Shown: positions 26,321-34,589 of the stretch, piece by piece
Numbering within the stretch: position 1 is the first letter of the stretch
Layout: each line of letters starts with the position of its first letter
Origin: Anaerolineales bacterium
Lineage (GTDB): Bacteria > Chloroflexota > Anaerolineae > Anaerolineales > Villigracilaceae
Direction: 5' to 3'
Length of the DNA stretch: 63,042 nt
Assembly: GCA_016744335.1 (NCBI GenBank)
Contig: JADGEO010000019.1
Span: 1 to 63,042, forward strand
Position numbers and translations under genes: made by a program
Notes under the pieces: generated by a model
What the model was told of the DNA's origin: nothing
What the model saw: only the letters and a program-made list of their open reading frames with translations
Database searches by the model: none

Positions 26321-26976
26321 AAAAAAAAGCCCTAGAAACGCATAAGCGATTGTTGGAAGAGTTTGGCGAGCCTATTTGGAGAAACCCATTACCTGCAATT
26401 GATGAGTTAGTTTCAACCTTTCTCTCGCAAAATACCAATGATATAAACCGAGACCGTGCCTTTGACTCGTTGCGCGCCAAATTTCCCACTTGGGAAGAAG
26501 TACGAGATGCGCCAATTGACGAGGTTATTGAAGCTGTGCGTATAGCGGGGTTGGCAAATCAGAAGGGACCCAATATCCAAAATGCTTTGCGTCAAATTAG
26601 TGAAGAACGGGGTGAATTAGATTTAGCATTTCTTAAAGAAATGCCCGTTGAAGAAGCGCGTGCTTGGTTGGTAAAATTTAGGGGCGTAGGACCCAAAACC
26701 GCTGCCATTGTTTTGCTCTTCTCGCTTGGGATGCCCGCCTTTCCTGTAGACACGCACGTTTATCGTATTACGGGTAGGATTGGTTTGCGTCCTGAGAAAA
26801 TATCAGTAGAAAAAGCACACCCTTTTCTTGAAGATATTTTCCCGCCTGAAACTTATTACGCGGCACATCTAAATATCATTCGTTTAGGGCGCGAGATTTG
26901 CAAGGCTCGTAAGCCAAATTGTGGCCTGTGTCCGCTTTTAGAGATTTGCGATTATGCGAAGGGGCAAAACAGTTGA
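26317..26976 (+). CDS. nth: Endonuclease III-like DNA glycosylase/AP lyase
   Basis: A 219-residue base-excision repair enzyme. The helix-hairpin-helix reads FRGVGPKTAAIVLL with the catalytic Lys; the catalytic Asp is in FPVDTHVYRI. A [4Fe-4S] loop of spacing C-x6-C-x2-C-x5-C (CKARKPNCGLCPLLEIC) is complete. It removes oxidised pyrimidines and nicks the abasic site. The start overlaps the asparaginase stop (ATGA), the last gene of a four-gene run beginning with the histidine kinase. The gene symbol is by family; the archaeal-type variant is possible. Confidence 0.85.
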   Translation: MKKKALETHKRLLEEFGEPIWRNPLPAIDELVSTFLSQNTNDINRDRAFDSLRAKFPTWEEVRDAPIDEVIEAVRIAGLANQKGPNIQNALRQISEERGELDLAFLKEMPVEEARAWLVKFRGVGPKTAAIVLLFSLGMPAFPVDTHVYRITGRIGLRPEKISVEKAHPFLEDIFPPETYYAAHLNIIRLGREICKARKPNCGLCPLLEICDYAKGQNS

Positions 26977-27059
26977 AAGTGGTTTTTCTTGTATAGCCTT
27001 CGTTTTTGTGCTACATTGGGGAAGTAAGTTTTTGTGTTTTTTTGAAGGAGGTGATTTAT

Positions 27060-27236
27060 GTGGTAGATCAAAGGTTTGAAAAAGGGCAGGGATTGGCAGA
27101 ATATGCTCTTGTCATTGTTTTAGTTGCAGTTGTTATTATTGCCGCTTTAACGCTCTTAGGTCCAACTGTTGGGGATCTCTTTTCAGAGGTTAATTCTGAG
27201 GTGGAAGCTCTAACTTACATAATTCAACTTCTTTAG
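27060..27236 (+). CDS. Flp/Fap-type pilin
   Basis: A 58-residue type IVb prepilin-like protein. A short basic leader ends at KG, followed by QGLAEYALVIVLVAVVIIAA, with Glu at +5 of the predicted prepilin-peptidase site. I choose the GTG at 27060 because a near-perfect AAGGAGGTGAT Shine-Dalgarno lies 8 nt upstream; an in-frame ATG at 27006 would place that site inside the gene. Such pilins form Tad pili or related filaments. No tad/cpa or prepilin-peptidase gene is in the window, so this is an orphan pilin locus. A strong terminator follows. Confidence 0.85.
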   Translation: MVDQRFEKGQGLAEYALVIVLVAVVIIAALTLLGPTVGDLFSEVNSEVEALTYIIQLL

Positions 27237-27287
27237 CCTAAATAATTTTTTGGGATTGTATTTTTCAAATTATTTTAATGTTAATCT

Positions 27288-27323
27288 AAAACCCTGCTCA
27301 TTTTTTATAAGCAGGGTTTTAAA
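27288..27323 (+). terminator. Intrinsic terminator of the pilin gene
   Basis: AAAACCCTGCT pairs with AGCAGGGTTTT and a T/A-rich tail follows. Confidence 0.85.
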
Positions 27324-27498
27324 TTTCTATATTGTTATCAACACCAATCTTTCGTTGACAGTCATATCTGCGAACGGTACAATCGTTTTTATCACAAAAG
27401 ATAGACTTTAGACTGAAGATTTTAGCTTAAAATTTGCTCTTGTTTTCTAGCGAAAGTCTGATGGCTAAAGTCTTAAGTTTTTAAAATATGGAGAAGAA

Positions 27499-27897
27499 AT
27501 GCTAAAAGAATTCAAAGATTTTATTATGCGCGGCAATGTGCTAGACTTGGCAGTTGCCGTCATTATTGGTGGTGCGTTTAAGGCAATTATCAGTTCGCTC
27601 GTAGCGGATATTTTAATGCCATTAATTGGGATTGTGATGGGCGGTGTCAACTTTGCCGAGCTATCCTTTGCTGTTGGTGAGGCGGTGGTCACTTACGGCA
27701 TGTTTATCCAAGCTGTTATAGATTTCCTTGTGATTGCTTTTGTCATTTTCCTGCTCATCAAAAATATAGAAAAAACGAAAAAAGAAGAAGCTGCCGCCCC
27801 GCCCGCAGAACCTACTACAAAAGAATGTGGGTTTTGTTTCACCGATATATCCATTAAGGCAACGCGTTGCCCGAATTGTACGTCTGAATTGAAATAA
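27499..27897 (+). CDS. mscL: Large-conductance mechanosensitive channel with C-terminal zinc ribbon
   Basis: A 132-residue MscL homologue. The N-terminal amphipathic helix and TM1 read FKDFIMRGNVLDLAVAVIIG, then GAFKAIISSLVADILMPLIG; TM2 is FIQAVIDFLVIAFVIFLLIK. It releases solutes on hypo-osmotic shock. After TM2 the usual cytoplasmic helix is replaced by a Pro/Ala linker and a CGFC...CPNC pair of CxxC motifs, a small zinc ribbon. GGAGAAGAA precedes the ATG. Confidence 0.92.
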   Translation: MLKEFKDFIMRGNVLDLAVAVIIGGAFKAIISSLVADILMPLIGIVMGGVNFAELSFAVGEAVVTYGMFIQAVIDFLVIAFVIFLLIKNIEKTKKEEAAAPPAEPTTKECGFCFTDISIKATRCPNCTSELK

Positions 27898-27908
27898 CCC
27901 ACCATCCC

Positions 27909-27937
27909 GTAGGGGTGGGTCTGAGACCCGCGCCTAC
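27909..27937. repeat. GC-rich palindromic unit
   Basis: GTAGGGGTGGGTCT pairs imperfectly with GAGACCCGCGCCTAC. This kind of palindromic unit is commonly dispersed in genomes rich in REP-like elements. It lies between mscL and pcrA. Confidence 0.6.
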
Positions 27938-27946
27938 TTTTATAAT

Positions 27947-30205
27947 ATGTCCCTAAATCCTCAACAAAACCAAGCCGTAACCGCCGAAGATGGTCCCGTT
28001 CTCGTACTTGCAGGACCAGGTTCTGGTAAAACGCGCGTTTTAACACAGCGTATTGCTCATTTAATTAGTCAAAAGGGTGTGCGTGGCTATCAAATTTTAG
28101 CCGTGACCTTCACCAACAAAGCCGCGCGTGAAATGAAAGAACGCGTAGAAAATTTGATTGGACCACAATTTGCACAGGGATTGATGCTCGGCACATTTCA
28201 CTCCGTTTGTGCACGGATTTTACGCCGAGAAGTGATGCATCTCCCCTACGATTCAAATTTCGTTATTTTCGATTCAGATGACCAACAAGTGGTCGTTAAA
28301 AGAGCGTTAAAAGAATTGAATATAGATGATAAACGCTACAGACCGCGCTCTGTGCATGGTTATATTTCTAACGCAAAGAACGAATTGATTTCCCCCGACA
28401 ATTTTCCAACTACAACCTATCGCGATGAAGTTGTAAAACGCGTTTATGCGCGTTATCAGGAATTGTTGATTGAAAATAATGCGATGGATTTTGACGATTT
28501 GCTCGTTGTGACTGCGCGCTTGCTCGAAGAAAACCTTGGTGTGCGCGAGAAATACGCCGAACGTTTTCACCATATTTTGGTAGATGAGTTCCAAGATACA
28601 AATATGGCGCAATATACCTTAATCAAGCATTTGGCTTCAGTGCATAAAAATATATTTTGCGTGGGTGACAGCGACCAGAGTGTGTACGCTTGGCGAGGTG
28701 CTGATTATCGCAATTTAAGACGTTTTGAGAAAGACTTTAACAACCCCGAAATTATCTTATTAGAGCAAAATTATCGTTCAAAACAAAATATCCTAGATGC
28801 GGCAATGGCGGTTATTAAGCAAAACACCAATCGTCGTCATAAAGAACTTTTCAGCGATCTCGGCACGGGGAATAAGCTCATTTATTTTGAAGCGGGGAAT
28901 GATTATGAAGAAGCGACTTATGTCGCCGATACGGTTTTGCAAATCACATCCAGCGGGGCGGCGAGATTTAGCGATTGCGCCGTAATGTATAGAACAAATG
29001 CGCAATCTCGTCTGCTCGAAGAATCTTTTTTGCGGGCGCAAATTCCGCATAAATTGGTGGGCGCACAACGCTTTTATGGCAGACGAGAAGTGAAAGATGT
29101 GATCGCTTATTTGCGCCTTGTGCATAACCCCAGCGACCAGGTTTCTTTGGCGCGTATCATCGGTGTTCCCCGCCGAGGCATTGGCAAAAAGGCGTTAGAG
29201 ACGCTTTACCAAGTCGCTCGTGAGGCAAGCAACCTCACCCCAGGAGCGCTCCTTCTGGAGCTGTCTAGCGGAACAAAGTCTCCGTATTGGGAAAAGTTCA
29301 CTTCGCGCGCAGCATCCCCTCTGTCCAATTTTGGAAAATTATTTGCCGATTGGCGTGCGTCATCCGAAATTTTAACAATTAGCGAACTTTTCGATAAAAT
29401 TTTGCTCGATATTGGCTATGCAGAGTATCTGAAAGACGGCACGGAAGAAGGCGAAGATCGCTGGGAAAATGTGATGGAATTGCGGCGGATGGCAGAAGAA
29501 TTTGACGAGCGCAGTATGACAGAATTTCTCGAAACGGTTGCACTGATTTCTGACCAAGACACGCTCAGCGAGGGGCAAGATGCCGCCACGTTGCTCACCC
29601 TGCACGCCGCAAAAGGGCTGGAATATGGCGTAGTTTTCATCGTAGGGTTAGATGATGGCATTTTGCCGCACAGTCGCACTTTTGACGAACCTGAAGAAAT
29701 GGAAGAGGAGCGCAGGCTGTTTTATGTGGGCATCACCCGCGCCAAAAATCAGCTTTACCTACTGCGCGCCGCCGAACGCCGCCGCTATGGCTCAACCGAT
29801 TGGATGTCGGAATCTCGCTTTTTAGATGATATTCCCGACAACCTGATTATCGGAAAAACTCGCGCCAGCAGTGGTACATCGAGAGAAAAATCTTATTCTT
29901 GGATGGGAAAATCCTCGCGTGATAGCAAATCAAAAACACGGTGGACATCTTCATCATCTAAGCCTTCGTCAACATCTGCAAAACGAACGCGACCCAAGCC
30001 CTTCGGTAAAGCTCAGGGCAAGCCTGCTCCCGCCAAAGAATCAACCTACCGGATGGGAACGCGAATTCGCCACCCCGAATTCGGCGATGGCATCATCCTA
30101 AACTCCCGAGGAGATGGCGATGATGAAATCGTAACAATCGTCTTCGAGAGCGTGGGGATAAAAAGATTGGCGGTAGGGGTGGTTAAGTTGGAGGTTTTGG
30201 GCTGA
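27947..30205 (+). CDS. pcrA: ATP-dependent DNA helicase PcrA/UvrD
   Basis: A 752-residue superfamily 1A helicase. Motif Q/I is LNPQQNQAV and LAGPGSGKTRVLTQRIAHL; motif II DEFQDTN; motif III GDSDQSVYAWRGAD; motif IV QNYRSKQNI; motif V LTLHAAKGLEY; motif VI VGITRAKNQLYL. It unwinds DNA in repair and replication restart. The C-terminal linker (residues ~640-690) is low complexity and contains a short repeat-derived segment, KPFGKAQGKPAP, before the final Tudor-like domain (GTRIRHPEFGDGIIL). No Shine-Dalgarno is visible before ATG 27947. Confidence 0.95.
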   Translation: MSLNPQQNQAVTAEDGPVLVLAGPGSGKTRVLTQRIAHLISQKGVRGYQILAVTFTNKAAREMKERVENLIGPQFAQGLMLGTFHSVCARILRREVMHLPYDSNFVIFDSDDQQVVVKRALKELNIDDKRYRPRSVHGYISNAKNELISPDNFPTTTYRDEVVKRVYARYQELLIENNAMDFDDLLVVTARLLEENLGVREKYAERFHHILVDEFQDTNMAQYTLIKHLASVHKNIFCVGDSDQSVYAWRGADYRNLRRFEKDFNNPEIILLEQNYRSKQNILDAAMAVIKQNTNRRHKELFSDLGTGNKLIYFEAGNDYEEATYVADTVLQITSSGAARFSDCAVMYRTNAQSRLLEESFLRAQIPHKLVGAQRFYGRREVKDVIAYLRLVHNPSDQVSLARIIGVPRRGIGKKALETLYQVAREASNLTPGALLLELSSGTKSPYWEKFTSRAASPLSNFGKLFADWRASSEILTISELFDKILLDIGYAEYLKDGTEEGEDRWENVMELRRMAEEFDERSMTEFLETVALISDQDTLSEGQDAATLLTLHAAKGLEYGVVFIVGLDDGILPHSRTFDEPEEMEEERRLFYVGITRAKNQLYLLRAAERRRYGSTDWMSESRFLDDIPDNLIIGKTRASSGTSREKSYSWMGKSSRDSKSKTRWTSSSSKPSSTSAKRTRPKPFGKAQGKPAPAKESTYRMGTRIRHPEFGDGIILNSRGDGDDEIVTIVFESVGIKRLAVGVVKLEVLG

Positions 30206-30223
30206 GTTTTGCTAGAGCATAAA
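30201..30223 (+). repeat. 23-bp direct repeat, left copy
   Basis: GCTGAGTTTTGCTAGAG followed by one variable base and ATAAA; it overlaps the stop codon of pcrA and recurs at 30973-30995 with one mismatch, flanking the toxin-antitoxin pair. Confidence 0.75.
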
Positions 30224-30229
30224 AAATAA

Positions 30230-30262
30230 AAACTGCGGAGAAATTCAAATCCGCAGTTTTTT
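30230..30262 (+). terminator. Intrinsic terminator of pcrA
   Basis: AAACTGCGGA pairs with TCCGCAGTTT and is followed by TTTT. Confidence 0.8.
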
Positions 30263-30278
30263 GTTAGTATCTCGTCCG

Positions 30279-30307
30279 TTGCCAAAGTGCACACGTTGTG
30301 ATATAAA
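30279..30307 (+). promoter_or_regulatory. Promoter of the toxin-antitoxin pair
   Basis: TTGCCA, a 17-bp spacer, and TATAAA that ends 6 nt before the ATG at 30314. Both boxes are close to sigma-70 consensus and the transcript should be leaderless. Confidence 0.65.
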
Positions 30308-30313
30308 TGCGAT

Positions 30314-30589
30314 ATGAAATACTTTTCGTGGAACACAGAAAAAAACAAAAAACTACAAGAAGAGCGTGATATTTCTTTTGAGAAAGTTGTGTTTTATATC
30401 AAAAAAGGATTGGTTCTTGATACTATAGAACATCCTAATCAAGAAAGATATTCTGGACAGAAAATGTTCATTGTTGATGTTGACAATTATGCTTATTTGG
30501 TTCCGTTTGTAGAAAATGAGAAGGAAGTATTTTTAAAGACGATTGTCCCCAGCCGAAAAGCAACGAAAAAATATCTAGGTAAGAAATAG
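30314..30589 (+). CDS. BrnT-like RNase toxin
   Basis: A 91-residue protein beginning MKYFSWNTEKNKKLQEERD, then ISFEKVVFYIKKG, HPNQERYSGQKMFIV and KTIVPSRKATKKYLG. The W-N..KN..L.EE..ISFE start and the final (I/V)PSRKAT segment match the BrnT-like toxin group (RelE-fold ribonucleases). The gene is followed 8 nt later by a CopG-like partner, the toxin-first order normal for brnTA. The best promoter in the window lies directly upstream. Confidence 0.75.
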   Translation: MKYFSWNTEKNKKLQEERDISFEKVVFYIKKGLVLDTIEHPNQERYSGQKMFIVDVDNYAYLVPFVENEKEVFLKTIVPSRKATKKYLGKK

Positions 30590-30597
30590 GTGTAGCC

Positions 30598-30882
30598 ATG
30601 ACTAAAAATAAATTAAATTTAACAGAAGAAGAAAAAGATGTTTTGGAAAGTTATGAAGCTGATGAGTGGCAATCTGTAGAGAATCATAAGGCTGAAAGTC
30701 TAAAATACCAACAATATGCAGAAGCGACTTTTAAGAAAGATAAACGCGTTAATATCCGCATTTCAACCAAGAATTTAGAAGCCTTACAAGAAAAAGCTTT
30801 GGTAGAGGGAATTCCGTACCAAACACTTATTTCAAGTATTTTGCATAAATATATTAATGGGCGATTGTTGGAGCAAGTATAA
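30598..30882 (+). CDS. CopG/BrnA-like antitoxin
   Basis: A 94-residue partner with an acidic N-terminal toxin-binding half (LTEEEKDVLESYEADEWQS) and a C-terminal ribbon-helix-helix-like segment, KRVNIRISTKNLEALQEKAL then IPYQTLISSILHKYINGRL. It would neutralise the toxin and repress the shared promoter. ATAGG precedes the ATG. Confidence 0.8.
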   Translation: MTKNKLNLTEEEKDVLESYEADEWQSVENHKAESLKYQQYAEATFKKDKRVNIRISTKNLEALQEKALVEGIPYQTLISSILHKYINGRLLEQV

Positions 30883-30972
30883 GTTTTCTTTTCAAGCAAT
30901 GGGGGGGGGCACGCAAAAGAAGAAGGCGGGGTAAAAAGTGCAAGGGGAAATCTGGAGTGAGATGCCGAGAAA

Positions 30973-30995
30973 GCTGAGTTTTGCTAGAGTATAAA
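30973..30995 (+). repeat. 23-bp direct repeat, right copy
   Basis: One mismatch from 30201-30223. The two copies flank the toxin-antitoxin module. A 10-base G run at 30901-30910 lies between this repeat and the antitoxin gene. Confidence 0.75.
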
Positions 30996-31092
30996 CTCAG
31001 CCAGAGAATTCAATCTCGCTTGTTGAGCAATCGCGGGGGCGAGACAAAAAACCCCTTACCAAAGAAGTTACTTTTTATCACTATATTTCAAG

Positions 31093-31098
31093 TACAAT
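31093..31098 (+). promoter_or_regulatory. -10 box of a predicted leaderless promoter
   Basis: TACAAT lies 6 nt before the ATG at 31105; no Shine-Dalgarno precedes the gene. Confidence 0.5.
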
Positions 31099-31104
31099 CT
31101 TGAG

Positions 31105-32253
31105 ATGAACAAACACTACGATATTATCATTGTGGGAGCGGGGCCCTCGGGGTTGTCTACGGCTCTGCATCTTGACCAGCTAGTTAATGCCGAACGAAGT
31201 TCTATACTTATTTTAGAGAAAGCGCGACATCCTCGTCCAAAACTTTGTGCAGGTGGCATTTTAGTAGATGGCGAGAGAATTATTGCGAAACTTGGACTTG
31301 ATTTATGTGAAGTCCCTCATGTGGATGTGGATAGAGCTTTATTCAATTTTCAAGGGCGTGGTTTGGCGGCACGTTTTTTTAATAAAAAACCTATTTTTCG
31401 TACCGTGCGCCGTAATGAATTTGATGCGTGGCTGGCAAATAAAGCTAAAGAGCGGGGCATAAAGATTCAAGAAGAAACTACGGTTAAAAAAGTTGAGAAC
31501 TTTGATGATTATGTCCTTGTGAGAACAAGTAAAGGGGATTTTTACGCCAAAGTTCTTGTTGGGGCAGATGGCTCTAACAGCAAAGTTCGTGCTTCGGTGG
31601 CAAAAAGCAAGCGTCCGCACGTGGGGAGGGCGTTAGAGGTGATTACGCCTGTCCTCGCCATATCCCAAGCAGAAGATCGCGCATCCTTTGACTTTCATCC
31701 TATCTCAAAAGGAATCTCTGGTTATCTCTGGGATTTTCCTGCAAAAATAGAGGGTGAAACAATGCGGTGTTGGGGCATTTATGATAGTAATATCGTGAAG
31801 CGGGAGAATCGCGTCTCTTTGCGCCAAATTCTGGCTGAAGAAATGGCAAAAAGTGGATATAATTTAGATGATTATGAACTAAAAGGGCACCCTATCCGTT
31901 GGTATGATGTGGGGAATCAAGCCTCTGTTCCGCGTGTGATTCTTGTGGGGGATGCGCTTGGTGTGGATGCGCTTCTCGGTGAGGGCATTAGCCCCGCGTT
32001 AGGTTATGGGCGCATCGCGGCAGAGGAGATTTTACGTGCCTTCGCGAAAGATGATTTTAGTTTTCGGGGCTATAGTGAGGGATTGTTGCGAACTCCCTTA
32101 GGGGCGGCATTGTGGAGACGAACTTTTATTGCACGGCTTTTCTATCGATTTAAAAACAAATTCTGGCAAGGCTTGATCTGGCATTGGTTTAAGTGGTTGA
32201 CAGTTTTGATTGGGATGGCTTTTGTGATTGGATGGGAAAAGAAGAAGAAATAG
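31105..32253 (+). CDS. Geranylgeranyl-reductase-family flavoprotein
   Basis: A 382-residue FAD enzyme. The dinucleotide-binding motif is DIIIVGAGPSGLSTALHL; the family CAGGI-like segment appears as KLCAGGILVDG; ADGSNSKVRASV and VGDALGVDALLGEGISPALG are the later FAD motifs. Relatives saturate isoprenoid chains of chlorophyll, menaquinone or lipids. The C-terminus ends in a hydrophobic helix (FKWLTVLIGMAFVIGW) that could attach it to the membrane. The substrate is unknown. It is a single-gene unit with its own leaderless-type promoter. Confidence 0.85.
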   Translation: MNKHYDIIIVGAGPSGLSTALHLDQLVNAERSSILILEKARHPRPKLCAGGILVDGERIIAKLGLDLCEVPHVDVDRALFNFQGRGLAARFFNKKPIFRTVRRNEFDAWLANKAKERGIKIQEETTVKKVENFDDYVLVRTSKGDFYAKVLVGADGSNSKVRASVAKSKRPHVGRALEVITPVLAISQAEDRASFDFHPISKGISGYLWDFPAKIEGETMRCWGIYDSNIVKRENRVSLRQILAEEMAKSGYNLDDYELKGHPIRWYDVGNQASVPRVILVGDALGVDALLGEGISPALGYGRIAAEEILRAFAKDDFSFRGYSEGLLRTPLGAALWRRTFIARLFYRFKNKFWQGLIWHWFKWLTVLIGMAFVIGWEKKKK

Positions 32254-32333
32254 TTAGCATGATAATTTCTTCTTGTCGATAACTACAAGCTCATATTATG
32301 CATCAATCCAAAACACCATAAGGAGACTCTAAA

Positions 32334-32630
32334 ATGGATTTTAGCGTGAAAGCGATAACATCCATATCTACATCCCTAGCCGAAGAAATAGGGGATAAGG
32401 TGGAGTTCCTATCGTATGGTTGTGTTTACTAGACCGCAACAAGCATAGGAAACCCGCATGAATACTTGAGTACTTTTAGAGGCACTGCCGCCAGTTTTAT
32501 AGAAAATAGATATTCGCCGTTTTCGCTGGGTAGCTCAAGGCGTGTGTCGTGTAACGATGCTCGGGATTTTCAAGAATTTGAGTGTTATAGCTCTATTTAT
32601 AACCGTTGTTGCATTTTTGCAACATTCTAA
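32334..32630 (+). pseudogene. Short frame with in-frame TAG, unrecognised
   Basis: ATG at 32334 follows AAGGAG at 8 nt. It encodes 32 residues (MDFSVKAITSISTSLAEEIG onward) to TAG at 32430-32432, after which the same frame stays open for 65 more codons (TATSIGNPHEYLSTFRG) to TAA at 32630. The good ribosome site and continued frame suggest a small gene interrupted by a nonsense mutation. I do not recognise the family. The rest of the 32254-32755 gap shows nothing else. Confidence 0.25.
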
Positions 32631-32755
32631 TGTCGAAAAAACGAGTAAATAAGAAAAGAAAGTCAAGAAATTGATAGATATAGGTGTAAAATTAGAACTG
32701 CGCAGAAATTCAAACCTGTAGCGTACTGTCCCCCTACGATTTAGGATGTTTTCAC

Positions 32756-33598
32756 ATGACAAAACCCCAAAATTTCAAAGAAACCTTCGACTTCTTCATA
32801 CAACATGCACAAGAAAAGACCTCCTTTTCAGTTCAAGCACTTTCTGACAAAACAGGATGGGGCTTTTCTGAAACTGAAGAGAATATTATTAGTCAGTTGA
32901 GCGATCTTATCGAGGCAAAAGGGGATCAATATCTCGTGAAGCCAGAAATGTTGCGTGTGCGCCTGAGTGACTTTAAAGAACTTTTTCATCAGAAAAAACG
33001 CTTGTTCACCGACTATCTTTTAGAGGTTTCTCCGAGCATTTTGATTTACGAATTTTTCATGCCGCTTTCGCGCGAGGACAGGTTACGTGAAGCCCTTGAT
33101 AATCTTTTCTATCGCGATACGATTGAGCAAAGAATTCAGGAAATTGGATTTAGCCAAATTCGCACAGGGTTGGCTTTGTCCGTAGATTATTCGGATGAAA
33201 AAATTCAAGAGCTTGTCTTTGATTTTATGGAAAGTACTATTGGGGGCTATTCGATCTTTTTGGTCAACGGACGTTATCGCGCAGATCAACTTGCCTCACG
33301 TGCAGAAGTTGTGAATCGCCCCTTTGCTTATGGTCCCTATATTGTGGATGAAACAACAGCCATTGTCCGCTTCATCTTGCCTGTAGAGACAGAAGCCGCG
33401 AAGTTTAAGCACGGCAATATCTTAGAGCCTGCTCCTGCATCTGTTGCCGCCCAAAAACGCGCCGAATTAGTTCGTTGGCTCTTCCTAAACTTTTTTGCAG
33501 AAGCCTTAATCCGTGTTGTACAAAATGAAGATGAAATCTGGCTACTAGAATCGGGGATGCGTAGCACCTTTTATCGTTGGATAAAGCGCGAAGATTAA
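32756..33598 (+). CDS. Uncharacterised soluble protein, 280 aa
   Basis: I do not recognise this family. The N-terminal ~80 residues (FSVQALSDKTGWGFSETEEN region) could be a winged-helix-like unit; the remainder is mixed alpha/beta, with an aromatic C-terminus (MRSTFYRWIKRED). There is no signal peptide, transmembrane helix or obvious metal motif. No Shine-Dalgarno is evident before ATG 32756. Codon use looks like that of the neighbours. It is convergent with the next gene. Confidence 0.7.
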   Translation: MTKPQNFKETFDFFIQHAQEKTSFSVQALSDKTGWGFSETEENIISQLSDLIEAKGDQYLVKPEMLRVRLSDFKELFHQKKRLFTDYLLEVSPSILIYEFFMPLSREDRLREALDNLFYRDTIEQRIQEIGFSQIRTGLALSVDYSDEKIQELVFDFMESTIGGYSIFLVNGRYRADQLASRAEVVNRPFAYGPYIVDETTAIVRFILPVETEAAKFKHGNILEPAPASVAAQKRAELVRWLFLNFFAEALIRVVQNEDEIWLLESGMRSTFYRWIKRED

Positions 33599-33709
33599 TT
33601 AAGAAAGATGGATATGGGGTATTCAAGTTTAGTGTTCGACGCGTAAAAGATGGGATATTTTGTAGATTAAAAGAATACGTGGGAATAGCCAATCTTCCCC
33701 CTGTTTTTT

Positions 33710-34393
33710 CTAATTTGGCAGAACCTTTGCGTCCCATTCGGCAATTGCTTCGTGGATAATATCTTGAATTTCTTGCTCTGGCACTTCTTCAACGTTGTCG
33801 TATTTATTTAATCCCACCTTTACAAGCAAGCCACCATCAAGCGCAGAGCCTAATGAAATGCCGCGTTTATTTAAGGGGTGTTCTTCTAATTTTTTTTGTA
33901 ATACACGGTTAATTTGCTCCACCATACTTAAATGGCTAAAAGAAGCAGCATCTGCGTCAGTATCAAGTTCAAGGTCTACCTTGGGAGCGGGTTTTGGCTC
34001 TGCCGCTACCTTCACCTCAACAGGAAGAGGGGGGCTGGGGTTGACGGCCTTTGTTCCTTCTAGCCAAGGGCGCAAAGAAACAACTAAAGCTAATAAACGC
34101 GCTCGTTGTTCAGGTATGAGGTCAGATTTATAGTCAATTATCTCCCCATCTAAACGAATTTTCAATGCGCCAGACATGCGCTCGAACACGGCTAGAACTT
34201 CTGGCTCAAATTCTTTTGCCTCCGAGCTGGCTGTTGCGGGGGCTACGCCTTCTTCTAATTCTTCTCCCTCACTAGCGTTTTTTTCTTTGGCTTCTTTCTT
34301 GTCATTTTTTATTGAAGATTCTAGCAATCCCAATAAATAGCCTACAAGCCAAACAGCAACGAAAATACCGATTGTTGTCCAATTGAATTCCAT
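33710..34393 (-). CDS. Membrane-anchored acidic protein, 227 aa
   Basis: The N-terminus has a single transmembrane helix (TIGIFVAVWLVGYLLGLLE). An acidic linker of ~40 residues and a Pro-rich linker separate two predicted alpha/beta segments; the last ~70 residues (LSHLSMVEQINRVLQKKL, then GGLLVKVGLNKYDNVEEV) look like a folded domain. Function unknown. The ATG at 34393 follows GGGAGCAGGA; a start at 34411 is less likely. A cytoplasmic C-terminus is expected if the helix is a signal anchor of the positive-inside type, but this is uncertain. Confidence 0.7.
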   Translation of the reverse strand: MEFNWTTIGIFVAVWLVGYLLGLLESSIKNDKKEAKEKNASEGEELEEGVAPATASSEAKEFEPEVLAVFERMSGALKIRLDGEIIDYKSDLIPEQRARLLALVVSLRPWLEGTKAVNPSPPLPVEVKVAAEPKPAPKVDLELDTDADAASFSHLSMVEQINRVLQKKLEEHPLNKRGISLGSALDGGLLVKVGLNKYDNVEEVPEQEIQDIIHEAIAEWDAKVLPN

Positions 34394-34589
34394 TTTCCTG
34401 CTCCCGTTCACTTATTTTGGAGATGGTTTACTCTGGCGTAACGTGAATTAGTATGTTTCCATAGAGCATATAGAGAAAATCTTTTGTTCTGAGATAAAGA
34501 AGGGGGGAAACATCTCAGAAGTTGAAAATAGTAGTAATAGAATTTGATATTATCCTTATTTTAAGGATGAAGCCAATGCTTGGTGGAAA

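Noticed and set aside
27941..27949. TATAAT directly abutting the ATG of pcrA as a leaderless promoter
   Set aside because: There is no room for the normal 6-7 nt between the -10 box and the transcription start; the transcript would begin inside the gene. Probably chance or an alternative start is used.
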